The notes: generated from the letters alone by a model not told the origin. DNA of 64,000 nt from Gnetum montanum (GCA_015680685.1 MNCI01004855.1:44275-108274), one strand, 5' to 3'. Positions 20,455 through 32,584 are shown, counted from the first letter of the stretch. Numbers and translations are program-made.

Positions 20455-22790
20455 TATTGATGCCTCCATGCCAGTGTTGCACTACCCACACTATTCAACA
20501 CACTGGTGTAGCATAAGTAACTACTCGCTACTTTGTGGTACAATACGTAGAGTAGCAGAGTATAGCCATTGGTCTTGATAGAAAACTTACGTAGGAGATG
20601 AGAGCATTTTTGTGAGGTTGGTCAGGCAAACAACTGCAACTTTTGTCCTCCATGCCAGAAAGCCTTCAAACTTGCTGAATTCATATTTGAAACATTTTTG
20701 TCATTTTTGCATCATTGTTATGTTGTGCTATGCTATTTAGCGTAGAATAGCGTAGCAGCCAATGTATCATGCTTCCTTGTTTAATCTACCATTTTTTACC
20801 AAGAAACCTTTCTCGAGGCCTGAGGGCTAAGTGGGACAACTAGTTTTAGAGGTCGAAGCATTTCCAAGTGCAATCTTCTTGTTGGAGTTACTTAGCAAAG
20901 GGGGGCCTTTGCGGGCTTTGTTCCTATTACGCTCTACTACGTTGCATAGCGTAGCATAGCATAGAACCCTGTGTTTGTGGAGAAAGTTTTCTTAATAGTT
21001 GCAATATGGGAAAATGCTTTGGAAGAAAAACTTGTCATCAACTTACATCTTGGACACTTGATTGATCTCTTTGAGGCTTGCTACACTGCACAGCATAGCG
21101 TAGAATAGTAGATTTCCATGCTAGAAAACTTGCCAAAATATTTTGCTCATCCGAAACACTTTCAACAACTCCTAGCATGGTCCTTGGGTAGACTACCAAC
21201 TGAGTCAATTATCTGGTTGGGAAGGCTAGAGAGTCTAGTAGGCCTATTAGCCCTAGAGATAGAAAACTTACCGGAATGTATAGTCTATCCTTGGTGCCTA
21301 CACTGTTCTGTTGGCCCATCATGACACTACACTTGTGGAAATCCTTGCCCAAATTCCAAGACTTTGTTGAAGCATGAGGGTCCTAAAATTTTATGGTGTT
21401 TCACTAGCCCCTCTTTATTGACATATGGAGGATTTGCCTGAGAAATGTCAACAAAGAATATGAAACACCATGAAGGACAAGATGTCAACATCGCTCTTCA
21501 GTGGTTGCTCAAATGTCACTTTTCTATGCTTGGGAGTATCAGTGTAGTCATGTAGGGAAAGAGGAAAAGGATGGAGTTGAGGGGATAGGTTTAGGAAAGG
21601 GAAAGATGTAACATAGTGTGGTCCCTCTTTGGAGTGCTTATGAGGGAGTCAGTATGAATGGGCATCTTTCTTTTGCTAGCTTCTGACCTCTCATTAGAAT
21701 GTTTGGAGATGGTCATTGTGAAATAGCTTATGTGCCATTTGTTTTGGGCACGCCTTTTTTTAAGCTCTTTTCCTCTTTTACTCTTTTGGGCTTTTCTTTT
21801 GCTGTTTAACCATGTTCAGTTGTAAACAACCTTATTGTTGTAGGATAGGTGTTTCCTCCCCAAGATGAGTTCTATTACATCCATGTGGGGATTTGACGTA
21901 CCTACAGGTGCTTCCCATGTAGTGAGCTACATTACGCACATCATGGACTTTGCAGTTGAGCATGTGGGAGGGTTTTATATGCATTAGGCAAGCTTGTAAA
22001 AGAGATGTGAAATGAGAAACTACGGGTGTGAGAAATGAGGTGAAGAAGGTTAAGAGGGAGGATGGGATGTGCACTCCAAAGTAGCTAAGCTAGTCAGAAT
22101 GGTCACCTTGGTACGATGTAGTGTCCTGTTCTCCTAGCAAAACTCACCTATGACCGATGCCATCTTGGCGTGTATCCTGGAAAAAAAATAGAAAGTAGAC
22201 CAGAAAAAATGTAATCATGAGATGAGGTGAGGGCAGAATCCCACTTGCTTTAAACACTGTTGAAGTAGGGAGCATTGTTGCTGAAGCATACGACGTCCAA
22301 ACCAGGAAGTCCAACAATAGTTCTAGTAGTGGTAGACTAAAGGGGTCAACACCGAGGAGGCTAGGAGTTGCAGTGATGTGAGTGATTAGGAGTCCCCGCC
22401 TAGGGAAAAAATCATGTAGTTCAGATGTAAGATGAGAAACCTAGCAGCTAAACATCTTTTGAGCTCAGGTGATGGTGGGGGCTGGAGGATAGCAACTTTG
22501 TGGCTAGGCCACAATAGTGCTGGGACACTAGTAGTAGGCACTAATAATGGGATCTGCTTCTTGGGCAAGGGGCTATGGTAGCAGTAGCTCTGGAAGGTCA
22601 ACAAGATGTTAGATGACATCTCTATAGGATTAGCAAGATGCGAGGGGTGGTGGCATTACATATGTTCCAGATGGTGTTTTCTTATCATCATGATTTGCAT
22701 CTTGGAAGTGTAACATCCAACTACATGTTGGCACTATGCACACTCGCTTGTGGGATCGTGGATGCAGGTTGAGAGTGTTGTGCCGTGAAC
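20455..22790 (-). other. 3' region of the Tat-like element
   Basis: Between integrase and 3' LTR; no coding domain recognised on either strand. It contains several GCATAGCGTAGC-like words (20490-20580, 20730-20765, 20935-20970, 21085-21110) and a strong two-stem hairpin (21393-21471). Confidence 0.55.
21393..21471. other. 79-nt two-stem hairpin
   Basis: ATGGTGTTTCA (21393-21403) pairs perfectly with TGAAACACCAT (21461-21471). Inside it CTTTATTGACAT (21413-21424) pairs with ATGTCAACAAAG (21445-21456) apart from one mismatch. The loop is 20 nt, with a 9/4-nt internal loop between the stems. It could act as an RNA structure on either strand; function unknown. Confidence 0.65.
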
Positions 22791-23133
22791 CTAGTTTAAG
22801 ATCTTGGTAGACCATCAGATTTACTAGTTTAAGATCCTAGTAGACCATGATGTGCTAGTTTAAGATCCTAGCAGATAGTTGTGCTAGTTTATCATCGTAG
22901 TGGATGGTGGATGGGCCAGTTTAAGGTCATAGTGGACCATGGATGTTGTACCAAATCAACGTCATAACCTAAGGACATCCTTTGCTTGTTTTACATCATA
23001 GTGGATAGTCTATGCTATTTTATAGTCATAGTAGACTATCTATGCTAGTTTATTGTCATAGCAGACTATTTGTGCTAGTTTATAGTCATAGCGGACTATC
23101 TGTGCTAGTTTATAGTCATAGCAGACTATTTGT
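22791..23133. repeat. Hairpin-forming repeat array 1 (about 10 units)
   Basis: Units begin (G)CTAGTTTA and continue into a small inverted repeat around an ATAGCR-like loop. Starts at 22791, 22824, 22855, 22884, 22917, 22984, 23014, 23044, 23074 and 23104; the last four have an exact 30-bp period. Units at 23014, 23074 and 23104 have the perfect stem ATAGTC/GACTAT. It lies at the 3' border of the pol block. Confidence 0.75.
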
Positions 23134-24370
23134 GCTTACCTTGCTTTCGCATCAGACGTAGTATGGCTTGAGGTACAAGTGGTTCATGGGATTTACAAAC
23201 TCTTTGCCATTCATGTTTGCCAGTTTGAAGGCTTCGTTCTAATAGGATTTTGTAACTATGAATGGACCTTCCCAGTGTGCTGAGAACTTATTTACATGCT
23301 CATGAACAGCTTTGAAAACTAGGTCCCCTTTTTTGATTGGCCATTGATGTAGATTGGAATGATGCTTTTGCCATTACTTGTCTTAGTACTGTTCGATAAA
23401 ACCAAGTATTTGAGCATGCTCCTCCTCTACGGAGTTGAGGTCAGTGATCCTTGACTCATTGTTCTGGGCCTCATTCATGATGCTTAAAAGGATCATTCAA
23501 AGTGACAGTACCTACAATTCAAGAGGTAACACTACTTCAGATCCGTAGACTAGGCTATAAGGAGTCTTACTTGTGGCCGTTCTACACATCGTACGGTAAG
23601 CCCACAACATGTAGAGGATTTGCTCGTGCCATCACCTCTTGCTAAGCATCCTTTTGAGAAGGTTAATGATGGCCTTGTTTGTTGCCTCCGCCTGTCCGTT
23701 TACCTGTGGGTAGTATGGTGATGAAAAGGATTGCTTGATTCCAAGGTTTCTACAAAAGGTTTTGGCTTCCATGCTACTAAACTATGGCCTGTTTTCTATC
23801 ACAATAGTCATGGGAAGACCAAACCTTGTTACTATGTTTTCAAAGATAAAGTGGAAAACCTATTAAGATGTAGTTTTCCTAAGGGGGATAGCCTCTACCC
23901 ACTTGATAAAGTACTTGGTGGTGGTGATGATGAAGTTATGTCTTGAGGAAGACCTAGGTGTGATGGGTCCTATGATAGCTAGCCCCCATCGTTGAAATGG
24001 CCATGTAATTTATGTAGGATGCAACTGAGTAGGTGAAACATGTATAAGATTTGTATGAAGTCAGCATGTATCACATGTCCTAACTTTGGCAAGGCAATCT
24101 CATTCCATGAAAGGCCAGTAATATCCTAGGCGTTTGATTTTTGCTGCCATAGACCTGGGAGCTATGTGTCCTCTACATAGTCCTTCATGGACTTTGTTAA
24201 CAATTTTCTGTGCTTCTTCCCCACTAATGCAAGTTAGCAATATCCCATCAAAGGAGCATTTGCATAAGGTATTATCTCCTATAAGGACATATTGCCGAGT
24301 TCACTTTCGGATCACATCTTTTTGGGCAGATGTTAGGCCATGTGGGGCTGACTATGTTGAAGGTAGGCTT
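23134..24370 (-). pseudogene. Integrase of the Tat-like element (inactive)
   Basis: The integrase inserts element DNA into the chromosome. Near 24060-24125 the zinc-binding end reads GYYWPFMExDC-AKVRTCDTC, like the canonical HHCC C-terminal half. The core follows: WGLAIIGPI near 23975 (canonical WGMDIIGPI, so the first catalytic Asp is Ala); FGLPMTIVIENRP near 23800-23835 (canonical SDNG, second Asp is Glu); then SPYYPQVNGQAEATNKAI near 23670-23720 with the third catalytic Glu kept. WAYRTMCRTATSKTPYSLVYG and PLEL follow near 23530-23610. Two of three catalytic residues are changed and several stops occur. It is the last gene of pol, next to array 1. Confidence 0.88.
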
Positions 24371-24990
24371 TAACATTAGCGTACCACTCTTGGGCATCGG
24401 TAGCACTTACGAAGGTGATGTGTACCACTTGAGTGATAGGTTCTATGCACTCTATTATCAAAGTAGGTAAAGTTGCAAATAGGTGTGGTAGCACATTTAA
24501 TGCTAGCATTGCTAAGGTATTTGCTATAGTGTTCTTGTTGCATGGCACATGTTGGATGTCTATTGTTGTAACTATTTCAAAAAACTCATGGCCAAATCAT
24601 AATAAGGCTGTAAATGTGAAGCTTTACAGGCATAGATTTCAGTAATATGGTTGACAACGAGTTGGGAATCGCATTGGATAGCCAAATGTTGGATCTTTAA
24701 TTCCTGGGCTACTAAAAGGCCCCTGAGGAGTCCTTTGTACTTAGCTACATTGTTTGTACAAAGGAATGTAAAATGGTAAGAGAAAGGTTGAATCTCCCCC
24801 AAGGGGAATGTAATGACAACAACAACACTACCACCTCATGTGGTTGAGGCATTGTCAAAATGCAAAGTAGATTCAAAGTTTAATGGTATAGCGTTGATGC
24901 TATTAACATGTTCGTTAGGGAATTTTGGCTCTATGGTTGCCCAATCATCAATGGGTAAGGTTGTGAGCTACGTAGCTATCGCTTGTCCTT
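24371..24990 (-). pseudogene. Second (archaeal-like) RNase H of the Tat-like element
   Basis: Tat-lineage elements carry an additional RNase H between the retroviral-type RNase H and integrase. Here LHFDNAST at about 24865-24890 supplies the first Asp. CTNNVAKYKGLLRGLL (near 24710-24765) replaces the usual NNEAEYEAL, so the catalytic Glu is Lys. CDSQLVVNHI (near 24655-24690) keeps the following Asp. The C-terminal part HVPCNKNTIANTLAMLA near 24510-24560 matches the usual N..AD.LA end with Asp lost. It is open over 24572-24802 and 24333-24548, with a frame break between. Confidence 0.85.
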
Positions 24991-26640
24991 TTGTTGATGA
25001 TTGGGATACATAGTGTAAATCGAATTCTGCCATTATAGCTTTCCATTAGGCTACCTTTCTGCTTTCATATCAATTGTTCGTGATAGCTTGAAGTATGTTG
25101 CTCTTGCATATAATGTTAACCTTGCTACAGAACAAGTAATGGCTCCACTTTTTTAGTACAAACACTAGGGCGAGAAAATTTCTTGTATTTTGCCTCATAA
25201 ACTATCAGTGTATGGCTCAAGTAATAAACTAGGATTTCAGAGTTGTCATCTCTCTTCTAACACAACAATGTTGTGATAGATGTATCCAAAGTGGCAAGAT
25301 AGATGTACAAATGCTTATCCCTCTATGGTGGGTAAACAATTGGAAGGTGCAAAATCTCTTTCTATAAGTCATTGAAGGCTTGTTGACACTATGTTGTCCA
25401 CTTGAAGTTGATCCCCTTCTTTAGCAAGTGTTCCATGGGGTGTAACTTTCAGTTAACTTTGCTACAAACCTTTTGATAAACTGTATTACACCCTACAACC
25501 CATGCAATTCTTTAAGGTTATTAGGGGATGCTAGGTTAACGATGGCCTTAACTTTGTTAGGGTCCACTCGTATTCCAACTTCTGATACTACAAACCCTAG
25601 CATGCATCCGGTTTTAACTCGAAAAACACATTTCTTTGGATTGAGACGCAAGTCATGCTTGTGACAATGCTTGAGGACTACATCTAGATCGGTGGGATGA
25701 TCAATAGATCTCTTAGAATTGACTACTATGTCATCCATGTAATCTTTTAGTCTCTCTAAGAGGTAGTCACTCAATATGTACGTCATGGCTCATTGATAGG
25801 TTGCTTCTGTGTTTTTGAGACCAAAGGACATCATAGTGTAACAAAAGGTTCCCCAAGGGATCATGAAAGTAGTTGTTAACTAATGCTCTAGATTGATGCC
25901 GATTTGATTGTAACCTAAAAACCCATCCATAAAGGACAGTAAAGCATGATCAACCGTAGTGTTAATAAGTTGATCAATACTTGTTAATGGGAAGTCATCT
26001 TTAATTGTTGCTTTGTTCAGATCTCAAAATTCTATACAAATTTGTATACATCTCATTTTCTTGGAGACTATAATGATGTTTGATACCCACTCTGAGTGAC
26101 TGCGCAGATGAAGCCTACTTGATATAGCTTGGTAATTTCATCATGTATGGCTAATGTGATTTTTGGTTTAATTTTTTGAGCCTTTTGTTTAACTGCTTTG
26201 ATATGCGGGTCTAAGACAATGTTATGTTGTATGAGCTGTGGGTCTAAGCCCGACATGTTATTATAGAACCACATAAATACTTTAATGTTTTTTTGGAGAA
26301 CCTTAGATATGTCCTATTGTATTTATCGATCTAGGAGGGAGTCAAGTTTTAATGTCTTTATTTCCCCCTGGATGTAGTTACAGGTGCTTCTATGAGAAGG
26401 TCCTTAGTTACATCCTCAGCCTCTAAGTCTAAGGCTTGGACCAAATGTTCGGGCCAATCTAGGGATATTTCTAGGGATGCTATAGTGTTGTTAGTAGATG
26501 ATTTCCAGTCTATTGATTCTAAGTTTAGGTGTCTCATAAGCTTGCCATGAGGACTTGTCAAGGTTAAAAGCAAATATAGATCATCGTGCATAGCCATTTT
26601 GGTCAAACCTATCATAATAAGAAAAAGCCAAGTTAAGTGA
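24991..26640 (-). pseudogene. Reverse transcriptase and RNase H of the Tat-like element
   Basis: RT copies element RNA into DNA. Motifs in order: MSGLDPQLIQHNI at 26210-26260; the VKQKAQKIKPKI segment; VGFICAVTQS near 26090-26120; LLSFMDGFLGYNQI near 25905-25945; MSFGLKNTEATYQ near 25795-25840; DYMDDIVVNS near 25715-25745 (catalytic YMDD intact); NPKKCVFRV and LGFVVSEVGI near 25580-25640. The connecting RNase H ends with WKAIMAEFDLHYVSQ and KGQAIA near 24975-25055. An N-terminal piece at 26358-26615 precedes RT. Stops break the frame. The block starts just after array 2, and protease lies about 6.3 kb away behind the opposite-strand gene. Confidence 0.9.
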
Positions 26641-26737
26641 TACCTGTTTGTAACAACAACATGTAATTAATGTTTGTAAAGTAATAATACAACATAAAAT
26701 AATCATCAATCACTGTGTATAATTTGCAAGTCAAAGC

Positions 26738-27123
26738 TACTAGTTTAAGGTCTTAGTGGACCATATCGAGACTTGAAAAAAATGCTAACATTGCTAGTTT
26801 AAGGTCGTAGCAGACCATCACATATTATATAATTTGGTTTATGATATGGATTGAGTGGTGAGATGCCATATAGGACATGAAAGATTTTTGACTGGGTTAA
26901 AACATATGCTAGAATTGCTAGTTTAAGGTCTTTGCAGACTGTTAACAGGTAGAATTTAAAAGCTAAAATTTGCTAGTTTAAGGTCTTTGTGGACTGTTAA
27001 TAGATAGACTTTAAAAGCTAAAATTTGCTAGTTTAAGATCTTTGCGGACCGTCATTAGGCTACATGGTAGGTTAACATTCTATGTAAACCAGGGTTGCCA
27101 TTTTAAGGTCTTAGCAGACTGTT
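26738..27123. repeat. Hairpin-forming repeat array 2 (6 units)
   Basis: Units CTAGTTTAAGGTC-nTAGCn-GACC at 26740, 26793, 26917, 26972, 27028 and 27097 (the last as GCCATTTTAAGGTC). The spacing is near 55 bp for the middle units. Typical stem GGTC/GACC around TTAGTG, GTAGCA or TTTGCG-type loops; some units have GGTC/GACT. It lies between the RT block and the opposite-strand gene promoter. Confidence 0.72.
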
Positions 27124-27307
27124 AATGGGTTAACTGTGTAAAGATAGATGGCTAATTTAAGATGGAACAAAATTTTCAATGGGCCCACTTGTTATGCTGT
27201 AGGCAATTGCTATGCTAAGGTGTTACTATGACACAATAGTGCTACACTACAAGGGGTGTCCCACATTAATCAGGTGATGAAAACAATAAGTATTTTACTA
27301 CGTTGGC

Positions 27308-27315
27308 TATAAATA
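27308..27315 (+). promoter_or_regulatory. TATA box of the opposite-strand gene
   Basis: TATAAATA in GGCTATAAATAGGGG, a textbook plant core promoter on the plus strand, 136 bp before the ATG at 27451 and opposite in direction to the element's own genes. Confidence 0.55.
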
Positions 27316-27450
27316 GGGGTTTACCATTTCGTAAACTTGTCATTTTCATTGTCAGAGCCCAAAGCTCATATGCAGAGAGTAGCGCAATTGCACAGAGAAA
27401 GAGCGAATTGGTGTAGCATAGTAGTCAATAGGGAATTTGCAAGTGGGACA

Positions 27451-30400
27451 ATGGCACCGAAATGCAAATGCAAGCACCAAGGACTTGCCAAAGTAGGTGA
27501 GGTGAAGGACACTCTAGGGTGCCTATCCAAGGTGCACGTTGAAGTGTGGGAGGAGGCTCCATATGCTCGGTAGGTCACTATGCTGCCCTTGTTTTCTAGA
27601 TGCTGTTATCATTATTGTGGTAAAATATACATCCACTACCACTATTTTGGTTTCTATTTTGGCCGCCACGCCATCATTGCTGCTATTTGACTATAGTAGT
27701 CATACGGATGCTAAGCTATAGTTGCATGCAAAATCTCCTTAACCGCCATTGTTGCAAGGGTTTGGGAAATTCTGAGTTGCATAGCGCATGCTTGGCATAG
27801 CATAGCATCTTTAAGAAGGATTTAGCCATTTGTAAAGTTTTCTAGGGTGATGTGTGCTTAATTGTAGCATAACGTGAGTTATTTTGTATGGTAAGATAGG
27901 GTTCAGACTGCAGGGACACTAAATTTTTTCTCACCTGTCATACTTAAAGGCTACAATTCTTTCTTTTTATGCTTGCTACATTGCTATGCCTATTACAGGG
28001 GTATGTTCATCATATTGTCACATGTCTACTTGTGCTTGCTCATTCACCATCTTGCTACGCTGTGTGTATCATAGTCGTCACCCTTAAGTGTACATGTAAT
28101 TGTTATGTTGTGTACCTGTTATGTTGTGGTGTGTATCATGTAACAATTACCATAAGGCATAGCTAGTGTTGTTATGCAGTACGATGCCTAATGGCTATGC
28201 TACACTGTAAGTGTCACTTTGTAATATTTCCCATAATTCTTGACTCTGTTTTCTATTAAAGAAAAATTTGCGACCAGGAGAACATGCTACGCTACGTGCA
28301 AAGAAAGGTTACACTATGCTATATGTGAATAGATGATTACGCTATGCTATGTGTAAAATTCACCTGAACACAGTGCTAACATTTGATGCTTTGTTATGTA
28401 GGGTCATGTTGAAGCGCATTCTGATTATCCTTGAGATTACAGGAGTCTTGTGCTACCTCAGTGAATCGATGGCCAATGTTCCTCCTCCCCATGCACGTGT
28501 GGGGCGGTAGGTAGTCTATTTTTGGGAGGGTGCATAGGACTTATTACAGCTCCTCCTCCATTATTTTAATGTGATTGTTTGGTTACACTTATTAGCGGAG
28601 AGAGTAGTTGCAATTACAGAAACACTGTTGCCCAGGGCAAACCGGGGCATTCTGAAATTCTTGACTGATGGGTCAATCGGGGGTGAGAAGAAAAAAGGAT
28701 CCAACTAGCATCCAAAAGGCTTAAGATGCTTAAGTTGGATCTGGGAAATGCTCGAGTATAAATGCTATCACTTATACAACACATTATTCATTACCTGTCA
28801 CATGGGCACCTATTTTCAGAACCCACCTAGGACCGTTTACTATTCCAACAGGTGAGTTATGTGAAGGTATCTCATCATGTTGTGTGATCCATGTTACACT
28901 AGATAAAGGTGTTAATAGTATGTATTTTTTTTTGTATTACTAGGTTTTATATTGATAGGAATGGTCTTCATGGTGATACTGATGCCTTGGCATTGGCACA
29001 AATGGCGTTACAGGAGTTTTCCTCTACTGGGAATGTGCATGCTATCTTAATAGGCCAATTTGGGATGAGTTTAAAACCTAACCGACCTAGTATTACCAAT
29101 TTTATGGAAAGTGTAAGGAATCCAGTTGGTTGGATAGGGAGTGGACATCTCTTAGGCCACTCACCGTTGAAGATGTGCTATTGGATCTCCCACCATTTTC
29201 CATACCATTTAAACTTGTTATGCTAAATTGTGAATTTGTTGTTCTATGTTCAAGTGATGATAATTTTTTTTGTTAAATTTTTCTTTTTTTGATTTTTCTA
29301 ACTAAGGAAATCCCAAGAGGTTACTATGATCACCTTCGGGAGTAACGAAACTAACCTCTTTTTTAAGTATGGGGAGGTGGAGGAGACCTAGCATTGGCTC
29401 TGCAATGGGGCCCTAGCCATGCTTGTCCACAACATTTAAGAGGATTGGCTCACGGACTTATTTTTGGCCATCAACCCAAGTCTCCCACCTACTAAAATGC
29501 TTTCCCTAGCTGACTCCTTCTCCGAGAAGGCTGACTACTTCCATACATGTGTTCACGGTATACTGATGTTGTTTGAAATTAACGACTAACTATTTGTGGA
29601 TCTTTTCAGTGTCCCTTCTGATGGTCTCACTATAGGAGAAAAATCTAAGAAAGATGCAAGCCATCAAGGGGACATTGAGAAGTGGCTAGGGGCAGCAAAG
29701 GATTGAAAGGGGATCTACATTGAGAAGGTCAAGTTAGGGGTGGCCAAAACGATTTACCCTATCTTCCGCACCTATGCCTTCCCCAAGCTACTTTCCCAAG
29801 AAAATATTCTTAGAGTTGAATAGGCCTAGATAATGAGGGATGTCATGGAAGAGGGGACTTGCTACAATTGGGCCAAATACCTTTACCAAGGCTTGCAGGC
29901 TAAAATGATCAAACTCCGTGGGAAGCTTGAGTCTCGTTTCAACGTGCAGCATGCCTTCTTTATAGCCTGGCTACAGTGTTTTGAGGAATTCTTAGTAGTC
30001 TATGAGAATGATGTCTGGGTGCTACACCTATGCCTTCCCCAAGCTACTTTCCCAAGAAAATATTCTTAGAGTTGAATAGGCCTAGATAATGAGGGATGTC
30101 ATGGAAGAGGGGACTTGCTACAATTGGGCCAAATACCTTTACCAAGGCTTGCAGGCTAAAATGATCAAACTCCGTGGGAAGCTTGAGTCTCGTTTCAACG
30201 TGCAGCATGCCTTCTTTATAGCCTGGCTACAGTGTTTTGAGGAATTCTTAGTAGTCTATGAGAATGATGTCTGGGTGCTACAAGACCATAGTCAGATTTC
30301 CAAACCATGGATTTGCTAAGTCTTTCATACCACATGATCCCAAGATCCCCCGGAAGCTATTGGGAAATCATTTTCAATGAAGACCAGGGATTGGGTGGCA

Positions 30401-32381
30401 CGCGCATTTCACGCCAAGGATAGCATGGGAGATGCACCTCCAATTAACATGGGTAGTGTGATAAGGGGAGAACTACTCATTGCAGAAATAGTGGCAACTA
30501 GCTTACAATGTAAGAGGTCCTGCCCTGTCGAAGAGATTCCCTGTACAAACAAAGAGAGGGGGAAGAAGCTGTGACTCAAACTTCATAGAGTGTAGCCTCC
30601 AATTGGTAAGTGTATTTCATTATTTGGCTAGTGCTTACTACACTATGCTACACTAGGTAGCATTGCACAATGTGACATCTATTTCAAGTTAGTATATCTT
30701 GCCTACTGTGATTATGCTTTATTAGAAAAAGAAGAATAGAAAAAGGGGAGGAAGAGGTGATGGCCCCTGGAATAGGGATGACTGGTGAAGATGAAGAGGT
30801 TCCGATTGCAGAGGAAAGGGCCTTGACTGATGAAGAAGGGGCTCCTACCAATGAAAAAATGGCACCAATTGATGAGGAAGAGGTCCCTAACAATCAAGAA
30901 GAGGCCACTGCTAATGACCCTTTCGGCAAGTGTAGTTCAGTATTGGAGGGGCATATGAGTATTGAGGACGCTGCTACTATGTTAGGTCAACTGGAAGGAG
31001 AGGGGCTCCATTTTGACACTAGTGAGTTTGATCACTTATTTGATAGTGTATCTATGGGTGACCCCCATGCTATCACCCTTAAGGGTTTGCTGGGTAGGAG
31101 CTTTACATTGTCATTTACATTATTCATCAGCTTTATTGTGATTCTCTCCATAGTGGGTAACACATTTTACTGTGTAGTAGACACCACTGTTGATACTTCT
31201 GGCCCTTCTTTGATCTACCTATGACCATGGACTAAGCCTCTTGAAAAATTCACTTTTATGGAGGGGGTGGTTGATAACATGATCAACCGTTTGAAGACAA
31301 TAGACTTGGAAGTGGATACGTTAAAGTTGCTACGTTAAGCTTCCTATATTGTTATAGTTTCTTTATGTCACTATGACCAATGCTCTTCTATGTGAAGTTG
31401 GTAGCCTCTCACCTCAAGTGGGATCCTAAGTAAGCAGTAGAGGTTGACACTGTGCCCAAATTTCCACAGGAGGTAACCGAGGTACCTCGTCACATATACA
31501 ATGAAGCAAGAAAATGTTCATTGTACTTGACACACTCCCTGCGGGAATGCAGGTGTGTAAATGAAGACCTCTAGAAATGGGTGTAAAGGCTTGAGAAGGA
31601 GAAGGCTAATCTAACTGCTAAGGTAGGGGATCTCCAATCTAGGAATGAATTCCTATTGGCTTGGGATACTAACGATGGTAGTTGGTGCATAGCTATCATC
31701 AACTATGTAAGATGTTGGATGGCCGTGCGACCCAACAATGAAGCCACACACGAAATAATTAAAAAATGCATGCAAATGGACATTTTAGGCTAGAAGAACT
31801 AAGATTGGAAGGACTACAACACAAACGTTTATGAGTGGGGGTAGGCATAGAAGAACCACAAACACATATATAAATTGGAATATGCCACCTACCGTAAATA
31901 GTATCGTGATGCTTCTATCAAGTTGCATACCTATGAGGTATTCCTTGACATTATTGGTGCTTCTGGACCTTATGATAGGTTCATGCAATAGGTGATAGTC
32001 AGTGAATCTCCATAAAGGGAGATGACTTTTCCCGTGGGTGAGACCACTACCACCACCTTTTCTCTAGGACCACCAAAATGGATAGCCATAGAAAAGGAGA
32101 AAGTTGTAGCAAACGCTAATCTAGGAGATAGGAATTGGGCCAACATTACTGAGGAGAAGATCTTGCAATGCCTCATGCCTAGCATGGATTGGATAACCCC
32201 CAAAATGGATGTGGGGTTGTCTTAGGTTAGTCACCTTTTTTTATTTATGATGTGATAATTTATTTTATAAAAATTTATTGTAGCTCTAACTGATTATTTT
32301 ATTTTCTTTGTTATGTAGTATCCAAATGAAAATGCAGGACCCACTGAGGCAAGCGATCCTAGCCCAAGCGAAGACTCATAG
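27451..32381 (+). pseudogene. Opposite-strand multi-exon gene (aORF-like) inside the Tat-like element, product unknown
   Basis: I do not recognise the product. A TATA box lies at 27308, ATG in good context (ACAATGGC) at 27451 (MAPKCKCKHQG), and AATAAA at 32465. Supported introns: 28852-28943 (CAG|GTGAGT to ATTACTAG), which joins YYSN-R-FYIDRNGL in frame; 30606-30725 (TTG|GTAAGT to TTATTAG, less sure); 32226-32318 (TAG|GTTAGT to ATGTAG), leading to a last exon ending PSPSEDS-stop at 32381. Possible early exons are 27451-27569 and 28402-28506, both ending before GTAGGT. The middle part reads CYNWAKYLYQGLQAKMIKLRGK (29845-29925 region). An acidic run of imperfect PxxEE repeats lies at 30770-30905, and a coiled coil (LEKEKANLTAKVGDLQ) near 31590-31640. 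In-frame stops and a 256-bp duplication damage it. Tat elements are known to carry extra ORFs, usually elsewhere in the element. Confidence 0.5.
29769..30280. repeat. Perfect-looking tandem duplication, period 256 bp
   Basis: 29769-30024 and 30025-30280 appear identical, including a 64-codon open stretch (MRDVMEEGTCYN... DVWVL) in both. 256 is not a multiple of three, so it shifts the opposite-strand gene's frame. The surrounding element is heavily decayed, so the identity implies a recent event or an assembly error. Confidence 0.9.
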
Positions 32382-32464
32382 CATAGCGATAGAGAGTTTT
32401 ATTCTTGTCTTTGTATTCTCAGAAAAAAAAAGAAATTTTGTAAACCTTATTGATTAATATTTTG

Positions 32465-32470
32465 AATAAA
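32465..32470 (+). terminator. Poly(A) signal AATAAA of the opposite-strand gene
   Basis: AATAAA lies 84 bp after the TAG at 32379-32381, in T-rich surroundings. Confidence 0.45.
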
Positions 32471-32584
32471 GTATGGAATATAAAAAGATTTATTTCATTT
32501 TGGTTAGTGTGTTTTATTTGTTTTTACTCTATTCTTTTTCTCCTTTTTTTCATTAATTAATTAAGCTATTTGGGAGCATCTCAT

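Noticed and set aside
22791-23133. CRISPR-like array, because of regular 30-bp repeats
   Set aside because: Units abut without unique spacers, the context is a plant retrotransposon, and no cas genes are present.
24134-24373. Plus-strand frame of 79 codons
   Set aside because: Lies opposite the integrase zinc-binding region; shadow frame.
30684-30897. Minus-strand serine-rich frames
   Set aside because: Complement of the acidic repeat exon on the plus strand; the serine bias is a by-product.
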